The notes beneath the pieces are model-generated. The model saw only the letters and a list, made by a program, of their open reading frames with translations, did not search any database and was not told the DNA's origin. A DNA stretch of 64,000 nucleotides from Pedobacter nutrimenti (GTDB taxonomy: Bacteria; Bacteroidota; Bacteroidia; Sphingobacteriales; Sphingobacteriaceae), in contig NZ_QKLU01000002.1 of the NCBI RefSeq assembly GCF_003208655.1, positions 560,285-624,284 of the forward strand. Reading direction: 5' to 3'. Positions within the stretch are counted from its first letter, which is position 1. Each line of letters opens with the position of its first letter. The translations under genes were made by a program, and so were the position numbers. Shown here piece by piece: positions 34,330 through 43,694 of this stretch.

Positions 34330-34908
34330 TTGAAATTTATAAAAAATAACGCCAGAATTAAGGAGCAGAACGATGCAGAACTGATTGCACAATACAAGCA
34401 AAGCGGTAACCTGGAGGTATTGGGCACTTTGTACAATCGTTATATGCACCTGGTGTTTGGGGTTTGTTTGAATTATCTGAAGGAAGAAGAACTCAGTAAA
34501 GATGCTGTCATGCAGATTTTTGAAGAACTGGTCCTGAAGGTTAGGGTCCATGAAATTCAAAACTTTAAAAGCTGGCTTCATGTACTGGCCAGAAACCATT
34601 GTCTGATGGCCCTGAGGAAGACTTCGAAAAATAATGTCGTCTCTCTGGATGATGCTTTTGTGGAAAACAGGGAATTTGTGCATCTGGATATAGACGATAC
34701 AAAAGAAAAGCAGCTGACGGTAATGGAAAAGTGTATGGAAACGCTGCCTGAAGAACAGCGGATCAGTGTAGACTTGTTTTATCTGCAGGAAAAATGCTAT
34801 AAAGAGGTTGCTGAAATTACTGGTTTTGAAATGCTTAAAGTGAAAAGCTATATTCAGAACGGAAAGCGGAATTTGAAAATTTGTATTGAAAAAAACAGCA
34901 GTGAATAA
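34330..34908 (+). CDS. RNA polymerase sigma factor, ECF-like, TTG start
   Basis: A 192-residue sigma-70 family factor: region 2 (about 15-85, with NRYMHLVFGVCLNYLKEEELSKDAVMQIFEEL) and region 4 (about 125-180, LPEEQRISVDLFYLQEKCYKEVAEITGFEMLKVKSYIQNGKRNLK). The only start in the right place is TTG at 34330; the frame has an in-frame stop at 34303 and no ATG until well inside region 2. A weak TATACTTG box at 34297-34304 precedes it. It overlaps the next gene, whose N-terminus looks like its anti-sigma partner, so the two are co-expressed. Confidence 0.88.
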   Translation: MKFIKNNARIKEQNDAELIAQYKQSGNLEVLGTLYNRYMHLVFGVCLNYLKEEELSKDAVMQIFEELVLKVRVHEIQNFKSWLHVLARNHCLMALRKTSKNNVVSLDDAFVENREFVHLDIDDTKEKQLTVMEKCMETLPEEQRISVDLFYLQEKCYKEVAEITGFEMLKVKSYIQNGKRNLKICIEKNSSE

Positions 34909-36196
34909 GGATTGGTTAGATATAGAGGTTTTAGAGGATTACCTGGACGGTAAACTGGATGCCCGTGAAATGCACCTGGTGGAAAAGTACGCCATGGAAG
35001 ATCCTTTCGTGGCTGAAGCCCTCGAAGGCCTGAGTGCTTCCCCAAAACGGTCCCTTCAATCCATATCCCTTCTGCAGAAACAATTGCAGCAAAGGGTTGC
35101 AGAGCAGCAAAGTATGCGCAAAAAGTCGGTGATTACCTGGCAAAGGCTGAGTATCGCGGCAACGGCTGCTGTAATGTTTGTGGCGGGAAGCATTGTTTTC
35201 TGGATGAAAGAAAATACCCGTAAAGAAGAGCTGGCGAAACAGCCGAAAAAAGTGGATGTAACCCTGGCCCCAAAAGAAAGCGATGTTGCTGTTACCAAGC
35301 CGAATACTTTATCAGAAGGCAGTGCAATGGCGAGCCCTGAACAAGTTAAACCGGCCACCGAGCAGGAAATAGACAAAGCGATTGCCGCAGCAAAAACAAA
35401 TGCCTATGCGGCAGTTAAACCGCAGAAAAAAGCAGCCGCAATTTTAAGAAGCACAATGACCGGCCCTGTGGCACCGGCACCACAAATTGCGCAGGACATG
35501 GCTGCTGACAAACTTAAAGAAACACAGAGCAGCGCTTATGCAGCACAAGCTAAAATGGCTGCGCCTATGGCAGCATTGGCTTCTGTAGCTCAGATAGATT
35601 CTGTGCAGCGTGTGTTTAGCGGAAAGATTGTTTCTGCCGAAAACGGGAAACCTTTACCTGGGGTAGTGGTCCGTTTAAAAGGAACAAACCAGGTGGCCGT
35701 TACTGGGGCAAATGGAAGTTTTCGGATTACCGCAGACAGTACTTTGAAACAAAGGGAGCTTGTTGCAACCTATTTAGGTTATAAAACCCAGCAGCTGCTG
35801 GCAAAAGCAGACCAAAATATAGACCTGGTCCTGAAACCTGATGACAGTGTTTTAAATGAAGTGGTGGTGACCAGCAGAAAAATTAAAGCCGAAAAAGCCC
35901 TTCAGGGAAAAGTTGCAGGTGTCAGGATAGAAAGTAATGAGAGTATGCCAATAGGAGGCTGGGACCAGTTCCGTGACTATGTACGTAAAAATAACCGTTT
36001 GAGGGACCAGTCCGGAAATGCGGTATTTGTAGACTTTATGGTCAGTGAAAAAGGAAGGCCTTACGACACCAAGGTTGTGCGGAGCGGGCTGAGTGATGAA
36101 TATAACCAGGAAGCCATCCGCCTGGTCCAGGAAGGACCGGATTGGCAACGGCCGGAGAAAAAGAAAACACGTTTGAGTACAAAAATAGATTTCTGA
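34901..36196 (+). CDS. Anti-sigma-like membrane protein fused to CarboxypepD_reg and TonB-C-like domains
   Basis: A 431-residue single-pass protein. I start it at GTG 34901 (VNKDWLDIEVLEDYLDGKLD, a common opening); TTG 34886 is an in-frame alternative. Parts: cytoplasmic N-terminus (1-~70) in the place of an anti-sigma factor but without a visible zinc ZAS motif; membrane helix (about 83-101); Ala/Lys-rich linker; CarboxypepD_reg-like domain (about 240-312, FSGKIVSAENGKPLPGVVV); a plug-like stretch LNEVVVTSRK; and a C-terminal segment (about 355-428, FVDFMVSEKGRPYDTKVVRSGL) like TonB C-terminal domains. It overlaps the sigma gene by eight bases. It probably binds the sigma factor and senses an envelope signal; the terminal domain may contact outer-membrane proteins. 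A terminator follows. Confidence 0.75.
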   Translation: MNKDWLDIEVLEDYLDGKLDAREMHLVEKYAMEDPFVAEALEGLSASPKRSLQSISLLQKQLQQRVAEQQSMRKKSVITWQRLSIAATAAVMFVAGSIVFWMKENTRKEELAKQPKKVDVTLAPKESDVAVTKPNTLSEGSAMASPEQVKPATEQEIDKAIAAAKTNAYAAVKPQKKAAAILRSTMTGPVAPAPQIAQDMAADKLKETQSSAYAAQAKMAAPMAALASVAQIDSVQRVFSGKIVSAENGKPLPGVVVRLKGTNQVAVTGANGSFRITADSTLKQRELVATYLGYKTQQLLAKADQNIDLVLKPDDSVLNEVVVTSRKIKAEKALQGKVAGVRIESNESMPIGGWDQFRDYVRKNNRLRDQSGNAVFVDFMVSEKGRPYDTKVVRSGLSDEYNQEAIRLVQEGPDWQRPEKKKTRLSTKIDF

Positions 36197-36208
36197 TAAT
36201 AATGATAT

Positions 36209-36246
36209 AAAAAAAGAGCCCGTTTTACAAAACGGGCTCTTTTTTT
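36209..36246. terminator. Bidirectional intrinsic terminator
   Basis: A long perfect stem (AAAAAAAGAGCCCGTTTT and its complement) with a tiny loop, between the sigma operon and the convergent phosphate transporter gene. Confidence 0.93.
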
Positions 36247-36274
36247 ATATCATATGGTTTTGTGGAAACAAAGC

Positions 36275-37285
36275 CTAAAAGAAAAGGTGGATCAGGGCAA
36301 ATACCAGGCCTGCAAGAACAGCAGATACCGGGATGGTCAATATCCATGCCCAAAGCAAACGTACCGTTACACCCCAGCGAACCGCAGATACCCTTTTTAA
36401 CAATCCAACACCAACGATAGAACCGGTAATGGTATGAGTGGTGGAAACCGGGATACCAAAATGTTCCGTAATTCCAAGGGTTACCGCACCTGCAGCTTCT
36501 GCTGCAACGCCTTCAAAAGCATTTACTTTGGTGATTTTAGTTCCCATGGTTTTAACAATCTTCCAGCCGCCGCTCATGGTTCCCAGGGCGATTGCTGCGT
36601 AACAGGAAATCGGAATCCATTCGGGCATCACATCGCCTGTATGTAAAACATTGGCAGCCACCATTGCGACATAAATAATACCCATTACCTTTTGCGCATC
36701 ATTACCACCATGGGTAAAACTTAAAGCGGCAGAAGACACCAGCTGGAGTCTTTTAAACCATTTTTCTGCGACAGATGGCCGGGCATTTTTAGAGATATGA
36801 AGGATAATAATCGAAATCAATACGGAAATCATCATACCGATCACAGGCGCCAGCACAATAAATGCAATGACTTTAAAAATAGGAGCAAAGTTAATGGCAG
36901 CAAGGGCATCATGACCTAAAGTCATTGCCTTGGCCATACCTGCTCCGGCAAAGCCACCAATTAAGGTATGTGAGGAACTTGATGGGATTCCGAACCACCA
37001 GGTGAAAAGGTTCCAGATAATTGCGGCCAGTAAACCGGCCAAAATCACTTCCAGGGTAATGTAATGCTCAACTACCGTTTTTGCGATGGTATTCGCTACT
37101 TTATGATCCGTAAAGTAAAAATATGCCGCGAAATTGAACAGTGCTGCCCAAAGTACAGCCTGAAAAGGCGAAAGCACTTTGGTCGATACAATCGTGGCAA
37201 TAGAATTCGCTGCATCATGAAAGCCATTGATATAATCAAAACCAATAGCCAGAATAATTACAACGACCAGTAAGGTTGTTACCAT
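36275..37285 (-). CDS. Inorganic phosphate transporter, PiT family
   Basis: A 336-residue PiT permease, moving phosphate with protons or sodium. It has the two family repeats with the GANDVAN-type signatures: GFHDAANSIATIVSTKVLSP near the N-terminus and THGGNDAQKVMGI in the middle, and about ten membrane helices. It sits 11 bases downstream of a DUF47 regulator gene, the standard partner, and the operon has a Pho-box-like repeat at its promoter. Confidence 0.95.
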   Translation of the reverse strand: MVTTLLVVVIILAIGFDYINGFHDAANSIATIVSTKVLSPFQAVLWAALFNFAAYFYFTDHKVANTIAKTVVEHYITLEVILAGLLAAIIWNLFTWWFGIPSSSSHTLIGGFAGAGMAKAMTLGHDALAAINFAPIFKVIAFIVLAPVIGMMISVLISIIILHISKNARPSVAEKWFKRLQLVSSAALSFTHGGNDAQKVMGIIYVAMVAANVLHTGDVMPEWIPISCYAAIALGTMSGGWKIVKTMGTKITKVNAFEGVAAEAAGAVTLGITEHFGIPVSTTHTITGSIVGVGLLKRVSAVRWGVTVRLLWAWILTIPVSAVLAGLVFALIHLFF

Positions 37286-37296
37286 TTTTTGAAGTT

Positions 37297-37938
37297 TTAA
37301 GCGTTCTTTACCAAAATAGATTCCAACACATTCGCTGCATCTTCACATTTATCAGTGGCAAGTTCTAAGGTTTGAAGAACTTCTTTTTGTTTAATTAATT
37401 CAATTGCATTTGTTTCAAACTCAAATAAGCGGGCAATGGCCAGGTTACAAACATAATCTGCCTGGTTTTCACCGCTGTTGATCCTTACGCAGGCATCAGC
37501 AATCACGCGGATATTTTTAAAGCTCCTGAGTTCTTTGATTGCTTTTTCAAGGTCTGTACACATCTCTACAAGTAATTCTGCAAGTTTAATCATGGAATCA
37601 CCTATTTTGGTAATGTTGTACAGCTCAATATTGGTTGCAGAAGCATGAATGTAATCTGCAATATCATCCACTGCACTGGCAAGGGAATGAATGTCTTCCC
37701 TGTCAAAAGGGGTAATAAAGTTTTTGCTGAGTTCCAGGAAAATGGAATGTGTAATGTCGTCTCCAACATGTTCCAGGCGTTCTATTTCTTTAGTATGTTC
37801 CTTTCTCTTGTCAAGATCGGTTGTACTTAAGGCGAGTAACAGCGCTTCAGAGATCTTTAATACATTGCTTCCTGCTTGTTCAAATAGTGGCTGAAATTTT
37901 TTGTCTTTGGGCGTAAAGAACTTAAAAATATTATTCAT
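37297..37938 (-). CDS. DUF47 family (PhoU-like) phosphate transport regulator
   Basis: A 213-residue all-helical protein of the DUF47/TIGR00153 family, related to PhoU. Each three-helix half carries acidic metal-binding motifs: ERLEHVGDDITH (about 49-60) and ATDKCEDAANVLE (about 193-205). It probably controls the PiT transporter encoded next, 11 bases away. Promoter with Pho-box-like repeats upstream. Cytoplasmic. Confidence 0.92.
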   Translation of the reverse strand: MNNIFKFFTPKDKKFQPLFEQAGSNVLKISEALLLALSTTDLDKRKEHTKEIERLEHVGDDITHSIFLELSKNFITPFDREDIHSLASAVDDIADYIHASATNIELYNITKIGDSMIKLAELLVEMCTDLEKAIKELRSFKNIRVIADACVRINSGENQADYVCNLAIARLFEFETNAIELIKQKEVLQTLELATDKCEDAANVLESILVKNA

Positions 37939-38044
37939 CTGTATGTTTTTGTTTCCTTTTAAGCGTCAGATGGAACCTCCGGCTGTCAATAATTTTCTTG
38001 AAAATCAAGCCAGGTACAGTTCATTTTAACTCTAAAATATTCTA

Positions 38045-38079
38045 CAAAAGTAGGATTGCAATGTTAAGTTAGTGTTAAG
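38045..38079 (-). promoter_or_regulatory. Pho-box-like direct repeat and -7 element for DUF47-pit
   Basis: On the minus strand CTTAACA-N4-CTTAACA (38079-38073 and 38068-38062; exact 11-base period) lies nine bases upstream of TACTTTTG (38052-38045). The 7-4-7 spacing and the TTAACA core match sites bound by PhoB/PhoP-type regulators, and the site covers the -33 region where an activator would replace the missing TTTG. Confidence 0.6.
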
Positions 38080-38111
38080 TATTTGGTTTGACATCATTTG
38101 TTTATGAAATT

Positions 38112-39137
38112 TTAACCAATCTTTTCCAGCGTAAAGGCAAAAGTTGTCCCGATTTGAAGGGTGCTGCGTACAGAAATAATTTGCTGGTGGGCTTCCAGTA
38201 TATGTTTGACAATGGCCAAACCCAATCCTGTTCCACCCACTTCGCGCGCCCTGTGCGAATCAATCCTGTAAAAACGCTCAAACAAACGGGGAAGGTGCTT
38301 CTCATCAATTCCGATACCATCGTCGGTGACCTCAATGAGGTACTGGTCGTGCAGTTCAAATATTTTTATTGCTGTAGAGCCATGGTCCCTGCCGTATTTA
38401 AGGGAATTCTGGATCAGGTTGATCAATACCTGGCGGATCTTTTCCCGATCTGCCCTGACCATGGCCGGATAGGTATATTTTTCTTTAAAAAATAAGGTGA
38501 TCTCTTTGCTTTTGGCCTTGTCTTCCATAGATTCCATAACCTCTTTGGCCAGCAATACAAAGTCAAACTTTTCGTAATTGATCGGGATCTCTCCACTTTC
38601 CAGTTTAGAGATGGAATCCAGGTCATTAATCAGGTAGCTCAGGCGCTCTACGTTTTTCTCGGCCTTTTTTAAAAATTTAACGGCCTGCTCAGGGTCATCG
38701 GTAATACAATCCTGCAGGGTTTCAATATAGCCCTGTATGGCAAACAGGGGCGTTTTAAACTCATGGGATACATTCGACAGGAACTCCCTGCGGAACTGTT
38801 CCTGTTTTTTGAGGATCTCTATTTCTTTTTTCTTGGCACCTGCCCATTCTTTAACCTCATGCTCCACATCATTAATGGGATCTGTACTCACATATTCTCC
38901 CAGGGCATCTTTGAGGTCTTTGCCCAGTTTCAGGTTGTGGATGAGCTTATAGATCAGTTTGACCTTGGAATAGATGTATTTTTCCAGCAGGTAATAAAAG
39001 ACGATAAAACTGGTGACAAAGGAGACACCAAAGGACACCAGCATATAATACCAGCTGTTCTGAAAATGGAAATTGACCAGACTGATGGAGAGCCCTACTG
39101 CAAGGGCGGTAATAAGAACAAGGACACTTAATTTCAT
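38112..39137 (-). CDS. Sensor histidine kinase, PhoR-like
   Basis: A 341-residue kinase from the start at 39137 ([17 protein letters not shown]); an earlier in-frame ATG at 39200 adds a polar, unlikely stretch. Two membrane helices (about 4-22 and 33-50) with almost no periplasmic loop, a HAMP-like/coiled linker, HisKA with His125 in NVSHEFKTP, and HATPase with N box ([10 protein letters not shown]), G1 (DDGIGI), F box (LFERFYR) and G2 ([13 protein letters not shown]). No PAS domain is evident. No response regulator is adjacent. The minimal sensor and the location beside pit fit a PhoR-like role, but that is inference. Confidence 0.85.
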   Translation of the reverse strand: MKLSVLVLITALAVGLSISLVNFHFQNSWYYMLVSFGVSFVTSFIVFYYLLEKYIYSKVKLIYKLIHNLKLGKDLKDALGEYVSTDPINDVEHEVKEWAGAKKKEIEILKKQEQFRREFLSNVSHEFKTPLFAIQGYIETLQDCITDDPEQAVKFLKKAEKNVERLSYLINDLDSISKLESGEIPINYEKFDFVLLAKEVMESMEDKAKSKEITLFFKEKYTYPAMVRADREKIRQVLINLIQNSLKYGRDHGSTAIKIFELHDQYLIEVTDDGIGIDEKHLPRLFERFYRIDSHRAREVGGTGLGLAIVKHILEAHQQIISVRSTLQIGTTFAFTLEKIG

Positions 39138-39237
39138 CTTTATAATAGCTTTACTGGGTTGTCGTAAGGATTGCAGAGCGCAAGGCAATCCACAGGGCAA
39201 TTTACAAGATTAATTTAAATCACCTATTAAATTTACA

Positions 39238-41619
39238 TTAAAGCGTCCCGCCCATATAAGGATCGGTCACTGAAACTTCTTCAGTTTCGACATGTCCTGC
39301 ATAATGCCTGCTGTAAAGGGCACCCTTGTGAAGCTGAATTTCCAGATCATACCAGCCTCCGCTTTTGCTCAGGTCCAGTTCCAGGCTTTTTTTCTCTTTG
39401 GGAGCAAGGTCTAACCTTGCCGGAACTTTATGGGCATACACGCCCGCTTTAACCTCAAGGGCCAGTGGTTTTGTGCCCGTGTTTTCGATCAGAACTAAAA
39501 TATTCCCGCTGAGTTTTTTATTGATCCTGCTCAGTGTTGCATACTGACAGCTGATGTTCAGGGCCGGGTCCTGGGCCGTACCTTTAAACTGTCTGAAAAA
39601 ACCATTTGGCCCCTGTACGGAGCAATCGTAATGACCATCCTTAAAATGCTCAAGGGAAAGTTCATCGCTGAGCGCTTGTCCTGCATTTAAAGCATAGGAC
39701 CTTGGTTTTGTGGGGCCTTCTGTTTTGTGATTGGCGGTATAGAGGATAAATGCGGCACCGGCATTCTCATTTTTAGCACCAAAAAGGGCTTTGCCAGCTT
39801 CAAAAGAAAATAGGGCGGCGGTCTTTTCGGCATTCAGCCTGCATTCGGAATACAAACGGTAGGGCAAAGGGCAGGCCGGTTTTGTGCCTGTTTCCTGACG
39901 GGGCATAAAAGAGGAACTCTGCGGGGAAAAGGCAGGAAAAGTGTTGATGGCCAGCACATCTTCGCTGCTCAGGGGACTTGGTTTTACCTGAGGTGGCTTG
40001 TTTTTTGCATTTTGTATACCTTGTATGACTGCTTCTTTTTTCAGGGGTTCAGGGACAGGCAAAGCTTCGTTGTATGGTCTGAACACAGAGGTCAGGTCAC
40101 CACATACCGCCCTTCTCCAGCTGCTGATCGTATTGCTTTTTATATTTTTCCCCTTTTTTTTGCTCAGGAACTTTTCCAGGAATTGTAAAGAAGAGGTATG
40201 GTCAAAAATCTGGGAATTGACATAGCCTCCCTTGGTCCATGGCGAAGCCACCACAAAAGGTACGCGGTAACCCAATCCGATAGGACTTCCGGCTTTGCGT
40301 TCGAACTCCACATCTGTATCAATTCCAGATCCTGCTTTTCCGCTTGCGGTGTCCTTAGGGTTTGGCGCTGTAAAAGGAGCCAGATGGTCAAAATAACCAT
40401 CATTCTCATCGTAAGTCAGGATAAATATGGTTTTTTTCCAGACTTCAGGGTTTTTGGTCAGAATGTCCAGGGCCTCTGATACATACCAGGTCCCGTAGAG
40501 CGGAGAACTGGTGTGGTCAGAAAAGCGTTGAGGGGCTACCAGCCAGGAAACGGTAGGTAATGTGCCCTGATCCACATCTTTCCTGAATTCATAAAAGATA
40601 TCTCCTTTTGGAATATCCAGGCTTTGCGGTGTGCCCTGGTCATCGGTGAAATGATAAGTTTCCAGTTCCAGGTAATTTACGGGCGCTTTGGTATTGGTGG
40701 TAAAAGCTTTGTCGATCAGGTTTTTTTCCTGCTCAGAGAGCTTTTCGTATTTGGCTTGTACTTCCTGGGCGGATAATTTTGGTGTACTGGTATGGTCGCC
40801 GTTTTTTCTGAAGTAGGCAGAAAGTTTCACCTGGTGCCTTTTGACATATTCCAGGGGGTTATCTCCGTAATTGCCCAGCCAGTCGTCTACGCCCTCTCCT
40901 TCCAGCTTGGGGGTCCATAATTCATTCTGGTAAACTTTCCAGCTCACCTGGTGCTTTTCCAGCAATTCAGGAAAAGTCTCCCAGTCCACAAAGACATTGT
41001 CCTGAGATTCTGCCTGGGAATTGTTCACGACTGCTATAGAAGCGCCCGTTTGTTCTGGTCTGATTGTTCCGGTCCAGAAAAAAAGCCGGTTGGGCGTGGT
41101 TCCGGTCAGGGAAGAACAAAAACTGTGGTCGCAAACGGTAAAGGCATCGGCCAGGGCGTAATAAAATGGAATGTCGTCCCTTTTGTAATAACCCAGGCAC
41201 ATAGAGGATTTTACCGGTACCCACCTGTCATAGTGACCTTTGTTCCTGGCGGCCACCTGATCTGGCCAGGAATGGGCAAGACCACCCTGCCAGGTAATTT
41301 TTGTCTTGTTGATGTCTACATGAAAAGGAGCATAAGTATGTCCTTTTCCATCTTCCTGCAACCATACTTTATTTTTGTTCGGCAAGCGGATGGTCCTGGG
41401 GTCGTTAAAGCCCCTTACCCCTTTTAAGGTCCCAAACATGTGGTCAAAGGAACGGTTTTCCTGCATCAGAAAAACAACGTGCTCTGCATCATAAAAGGTA
41501 CTGCCGGGGTCGGCATTTATGGCCATGGCCTTTTGTATGGACATGGGAATTACATTGAGCATACCAGCCGAACCGGTAAGCAGGGCTGCTTTTTTAAGGA
41601 AGTCTCTTCTTGAATCCAT
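39238..41619 (-). CDS. Phosphocholine-specific phospholipase C, Tat-exported
   Basis: A 793-residue enzyme of the acid phosphatase/phospholipase C superfamily that hydrolyses phosphatidylcholine or sphingomyelin to phosphocholine. The start at 41619 gives MDSRRDFLKKAALL, a twin-arginine signal (SRRDFLK), so it is exported folded; the ATG at 41643 is an in-frame alternative. The opening EHVVFLMQENRSFDHMFG is the family signature for the metal/Thr-like centre, further motifs are GYRVPFVVASPW and FDHTSSLQFLEKF, and two C-terminal DUF756-like domains end the protein. It precedes the PhoR-like kinase on the same strand, in keeping with phosphate scavenging. Confidence 0.92.
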   Translation of the reverse strand: MDSRRDFLKKAALLTGSAGMLNVIPMSIQKAMAINADPGSTFYDAEHVVFLMQENRSFDHMFGTLKGVRGFNDPRTIRLPNKNKVWLQEDGKGHTYAPFHVDINKTKITWQGGLAHSWPDQVAARNKGHYDRWVPVKSSMCLGYYKRDDIPFYYALADAFTVCDHSFCSSLTGTTPNRLFFWTGTIRPEQTGASIAVVNNSQAESQDNVFVDWETFPELLEKHQVSWKVYQNELWTPKLEGEGVDDWLGNYGDNPLEYVKRHQVKLSAYFRKNGDHTSTPKLSAQEVQAKYEKLSEQEKNLIDKAFTTNTKAPVNYLELETYHFTDDQGTPQSLDIPKGDIFYEFRKDVDQGTLPTVSWLVAPQRFSDHTSSPLYGTWYVSEALDILTKNPEVWKKTIFILTYDENDGYFDHLAPFTAPNPKDTASGKAGSGIDTDVEFERKAGSPIGLGYRVPFVVASPWTKGGYVNSQIFDHTSSLQFLEKFLSKKKGKNIKSNTISSWRRAVCGDLTSVFRPYNEALPVPEPLKKEAVIQGIQNAKNKPPQVKPSPLSSEDVLAINTFPAFSPQSSSFMPRQETGTKPACPLPYRLYSECRLNAEKTAALFSFEAGKALFGAKNENAGAAFILYTANHKTEGPTKPRSYALNAGQALSDELSLEHFKDGHYDCSVQGPNGFFRQFKGTAQDPALNISCQYATLSRINKKLSGNILVLIENTGTKPLALEVKAGVYAHKVPARLDLAPKEKKSLELDLSKSGGWYDLEIQLHKGALYSRHYAGHVETEEVSVTDPYMGGTL

Positions 41620-41713
41620 CAGAACAATATTGGGTTTTATCAATAATACAAATTGACAGGGCGAAATAACAACAGCAAGGTTAATTTATAGAATCTCTAG
41701 TGTAATGATTCTG

Positions 41714-42370
41714 TTATTTAATCCCTTCCCATTCTGCGTAAAACTGATCGAGATAGTCCAGCATAAACTGATGTCTTTCCATCGCCATTTGTTTTCCGGC
41801 AGGGGTTTTCATCAAGTCCTTTAACCGCAGCAGTTTTTCGTAGAAATGATTGATGGTCGGATTTACAGCATTTTTATAGGCTTCCTTGCTCATGTTCAGG
41901 TCAGGTTTGATTTCAGGATCATAGAGCACCCTATTCTTAAAGCCACCATAAGTAAATGCCCTGGCAATCCCAATGGCGCCAATGGCATCCAGGCGGTCTG
42001 CATCCTGTACAATATCAAGTTCTTTTGATGCAAAATTAATTTGGCCAAGACTGGCTTTATAACTGAGGTTTTTAATGATAAGTTGTACCTGTTCAATCAG
42101 CAAGGGGTCCAGGTTCAGCTTTTGTAAAAACTCACCAGCGATCCTGGGACCGATTTCCTCGTCCCCTCCATTAAATTTACTGTCTGCAATGTCATGCAGC
42201 AAGGCAGCAAGGGACACAATAAGTACGTCTCCCTGTTCGGTACGGTTCAGGTGCAGGGCGGTTTTATAGACCCTTTCAATATGAAACCAGTCGTGTCCGG
42301 CCTCTGCATCAGCTAAAGTTGTTTTTACAAAATCTATGGTCTGATTAATGATCTGCGTGTTGTTCTCCAT
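41714..42370 (-). CDS. HD-domain phosphohydrolase
   Basis: A 218-residue HD-superfamily protein: His26/His30 (GHDWFHIERV), the HD pair His59-Asp60 in ALLHDIADSKF, and a downstream Asp in QDADRLDAIGAIGIARAF. This is the YedJ/YpgQ type, with likely nucleotide phosphohydrolase activity. No other domain. A TATATTTG box (minus, 42383-42376) is immediately upstream of the start. It follows the RNA methyltransferase gene by 52 bases. Confidence 0.88.
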   Translation of the reverse strand: MENNTQIINQTIDFVKTTLADAEAGHDWFHIERVYKTALHLNRTEQGDVLIVSLAALLHDIADSKFNGGDEEIGPRIAGEFLQKLNLDPLLIEQVQLIIKNLSYKASLGQINFASKELDIVQDADRLDAIGAIGIARAFTYGGFKNRVLYDPEIKPDLNMSKEAYKNAVNPTINHFYEKLLRLKDLMKTPAGKQMAMERHQFMLDYLDQFYAEWEGIK

Positions 42371-42422
42371 GGAGACAAATATATCTCAAGCGGCGCAGGA
42401 AATACGGGATGTTGATAACTCC

Positions 42423-43622
42423 TCAGGAATCCTGGCCGGTTCTGCCCGGACGTTCTTCTTCCGGTCTGCGGCTGCCATCATACAGTTCATATTCCAGCAT
42501 CCGGCAATCGAGCTTTCCATTGTAAAATTCGATTTTACGGGAAGCCTTTAATCCGATTTTTTTTGCAAGATCCGGATTTCCGGTAAAAATATAGCCCGAA
42601 TAACCTTTGCAATGCTGCTTCATGAAGTCGCCCATCCTTTTATAAGTTGCTTCCAGCTTGGAGTGGACCCCAAGGCGCTCACCATATTCCGGATTGAAAA
42701 TCACAACACCTCTTCCGCCTTCAGGAACAGGTGTATCTGCAAAATCGCATACTTCAAAGGTGATCAGTGTATCTACTCCTGCTGTTTTAGCGTTTTTACG
42801 GCTCACTTCTACAGCATCTTCGGAAAGATCTGTCGCGATAATGGTCAAATCTGTATTTTTAATGACCTGGTCTTTTAAAATTCTTCTTTCAGCAAAAAAG
42901 ACTTCTTCGTCATAGCCCAGAATGTGCATAAAACCATAGTTCATCCGGAACAATCCCGGACGACGGTTGGTGGCCATCAATGCAGCTTCAATGGCAAGGG
43001 TACCTGATCCGCACATGGGGTTCACAAAAGGCGATTTCATGTCCCAACTGGTGCTGAAGATGGTGCTGGCGGCAAGGGCTTCCAACATCGGGGCTTTTCC
43101 CGGAATTTTACGGTAACCATGTTTTGCAAGGGTCTCTCCTGAAGTATCCAGAAAAATATCGGCCTCACTGTCTTTCCAGTACAAATGTACAACGGTTTTA
43201 TTGGCATCGGCACCAGAATTCGGGCGGATGTTTTTCTTTGCCCGGAAACGGTCTACGATCGCATCTTTTACTTTCAGGTTAGCGAAAAGGGGCGTGGTGA
43301 TGGTGGGGTTGTCCACGTTGGAGGTGACCGAAAAATAACCTGAAAAATCAATCAGTTCTTCCCATGGCATTTCGACCAGTTGCTGGTAAAGTTGCTCCGG
43401 ATTATTGGCTTTAAAACTGTTTAAACAGTATAAAATCTGACTGGCGCAGCGCAGGTTTAAATTAAGTTTTATACACTCAGTCAGTGTAATGTTTAATTCT
43501 ACCCCGGTAGGGAAATCCCGGATAATTGTGTAACCCAGGGATTTAACTTCTTCTGCCAGATAGGAAGACAATCTTTTATTGCAGGTGATGATCACCTTGC
43601 TTCTTGTGTGGAAAACTTGCAT
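42423..43622 (-). CDS. THUMP-domain class I SAM-dependent RNA methyltransferase
   Basis: A 399-residue RlmL-N/TrmN-like enzyme that methylates rRNA or tRNA guanosine. An N-terminal ferredoxin-like plus THUMP domain (about 1-155) binds RNA; the methyltransferase domain follows, with motif I NPMCGSGTLAIEAA and motif IV FNPEYGERLG, where E replaces the second P of the NPPYGER form. The NPxYGER motif is diagnostic for N2-guanine methyltransferases. I recall the same E in other Bacteroidetes members. Its position (23S G2445-like or another) cannot be told. Confidence 0.92.
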   Translation of the reverse strand: MQVFHTRSKVIITCNKRLSSYLAEEVKSLGYTIIRDFPTGVELNITLTECIKLNLNLRCASQILYCLNSFKANNPEQLYQQLVEMPWEELIDFSGYFSVTSNVDNPTITTPLFANLKVKDAIVDRFRAKKNIRPNSGADANKTVVHLYWKDSEADIFLDTSGETLAKHGYRKIPGKAPMLEALAASTIFSTSWDMKSPFVNPMCGSGTLAIEAALMATNRRPGLFRMNYGFMHILGYDEEVFFAERRILKDQVIKNTDLTIIATDLSEDAVEVSRKNAKTAGVDTLITFEVCDFADTPVPEGGRGVVIFNPEYGERLGVHSKLEATYKRMGDFMKQHCKGYSGYIFTGNPDLAKKIGLKASRKIEFYNGKLDCRMLEYELYDGSRRPEEERPGRTGQDS

Positions 43623-43694
43623 AATTTATTGTGCGAAGTTATCAATAAAAATATAGAGATTTGAACTTGAAAGTAGAATATAAGAGTATTTGTT

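Noticed and set aside
34201..34683. 160-codon frame antisense to the sigma factor
   Set aside because: The plus-strand frame has clear sigma regions 2 and 4; this one has no recognisable features.
40951..41427. 158-codon frame antisense to phospholipase C
   Set aside because: Codon-shadow of a long conserved gene, no promoter or family resemblance.
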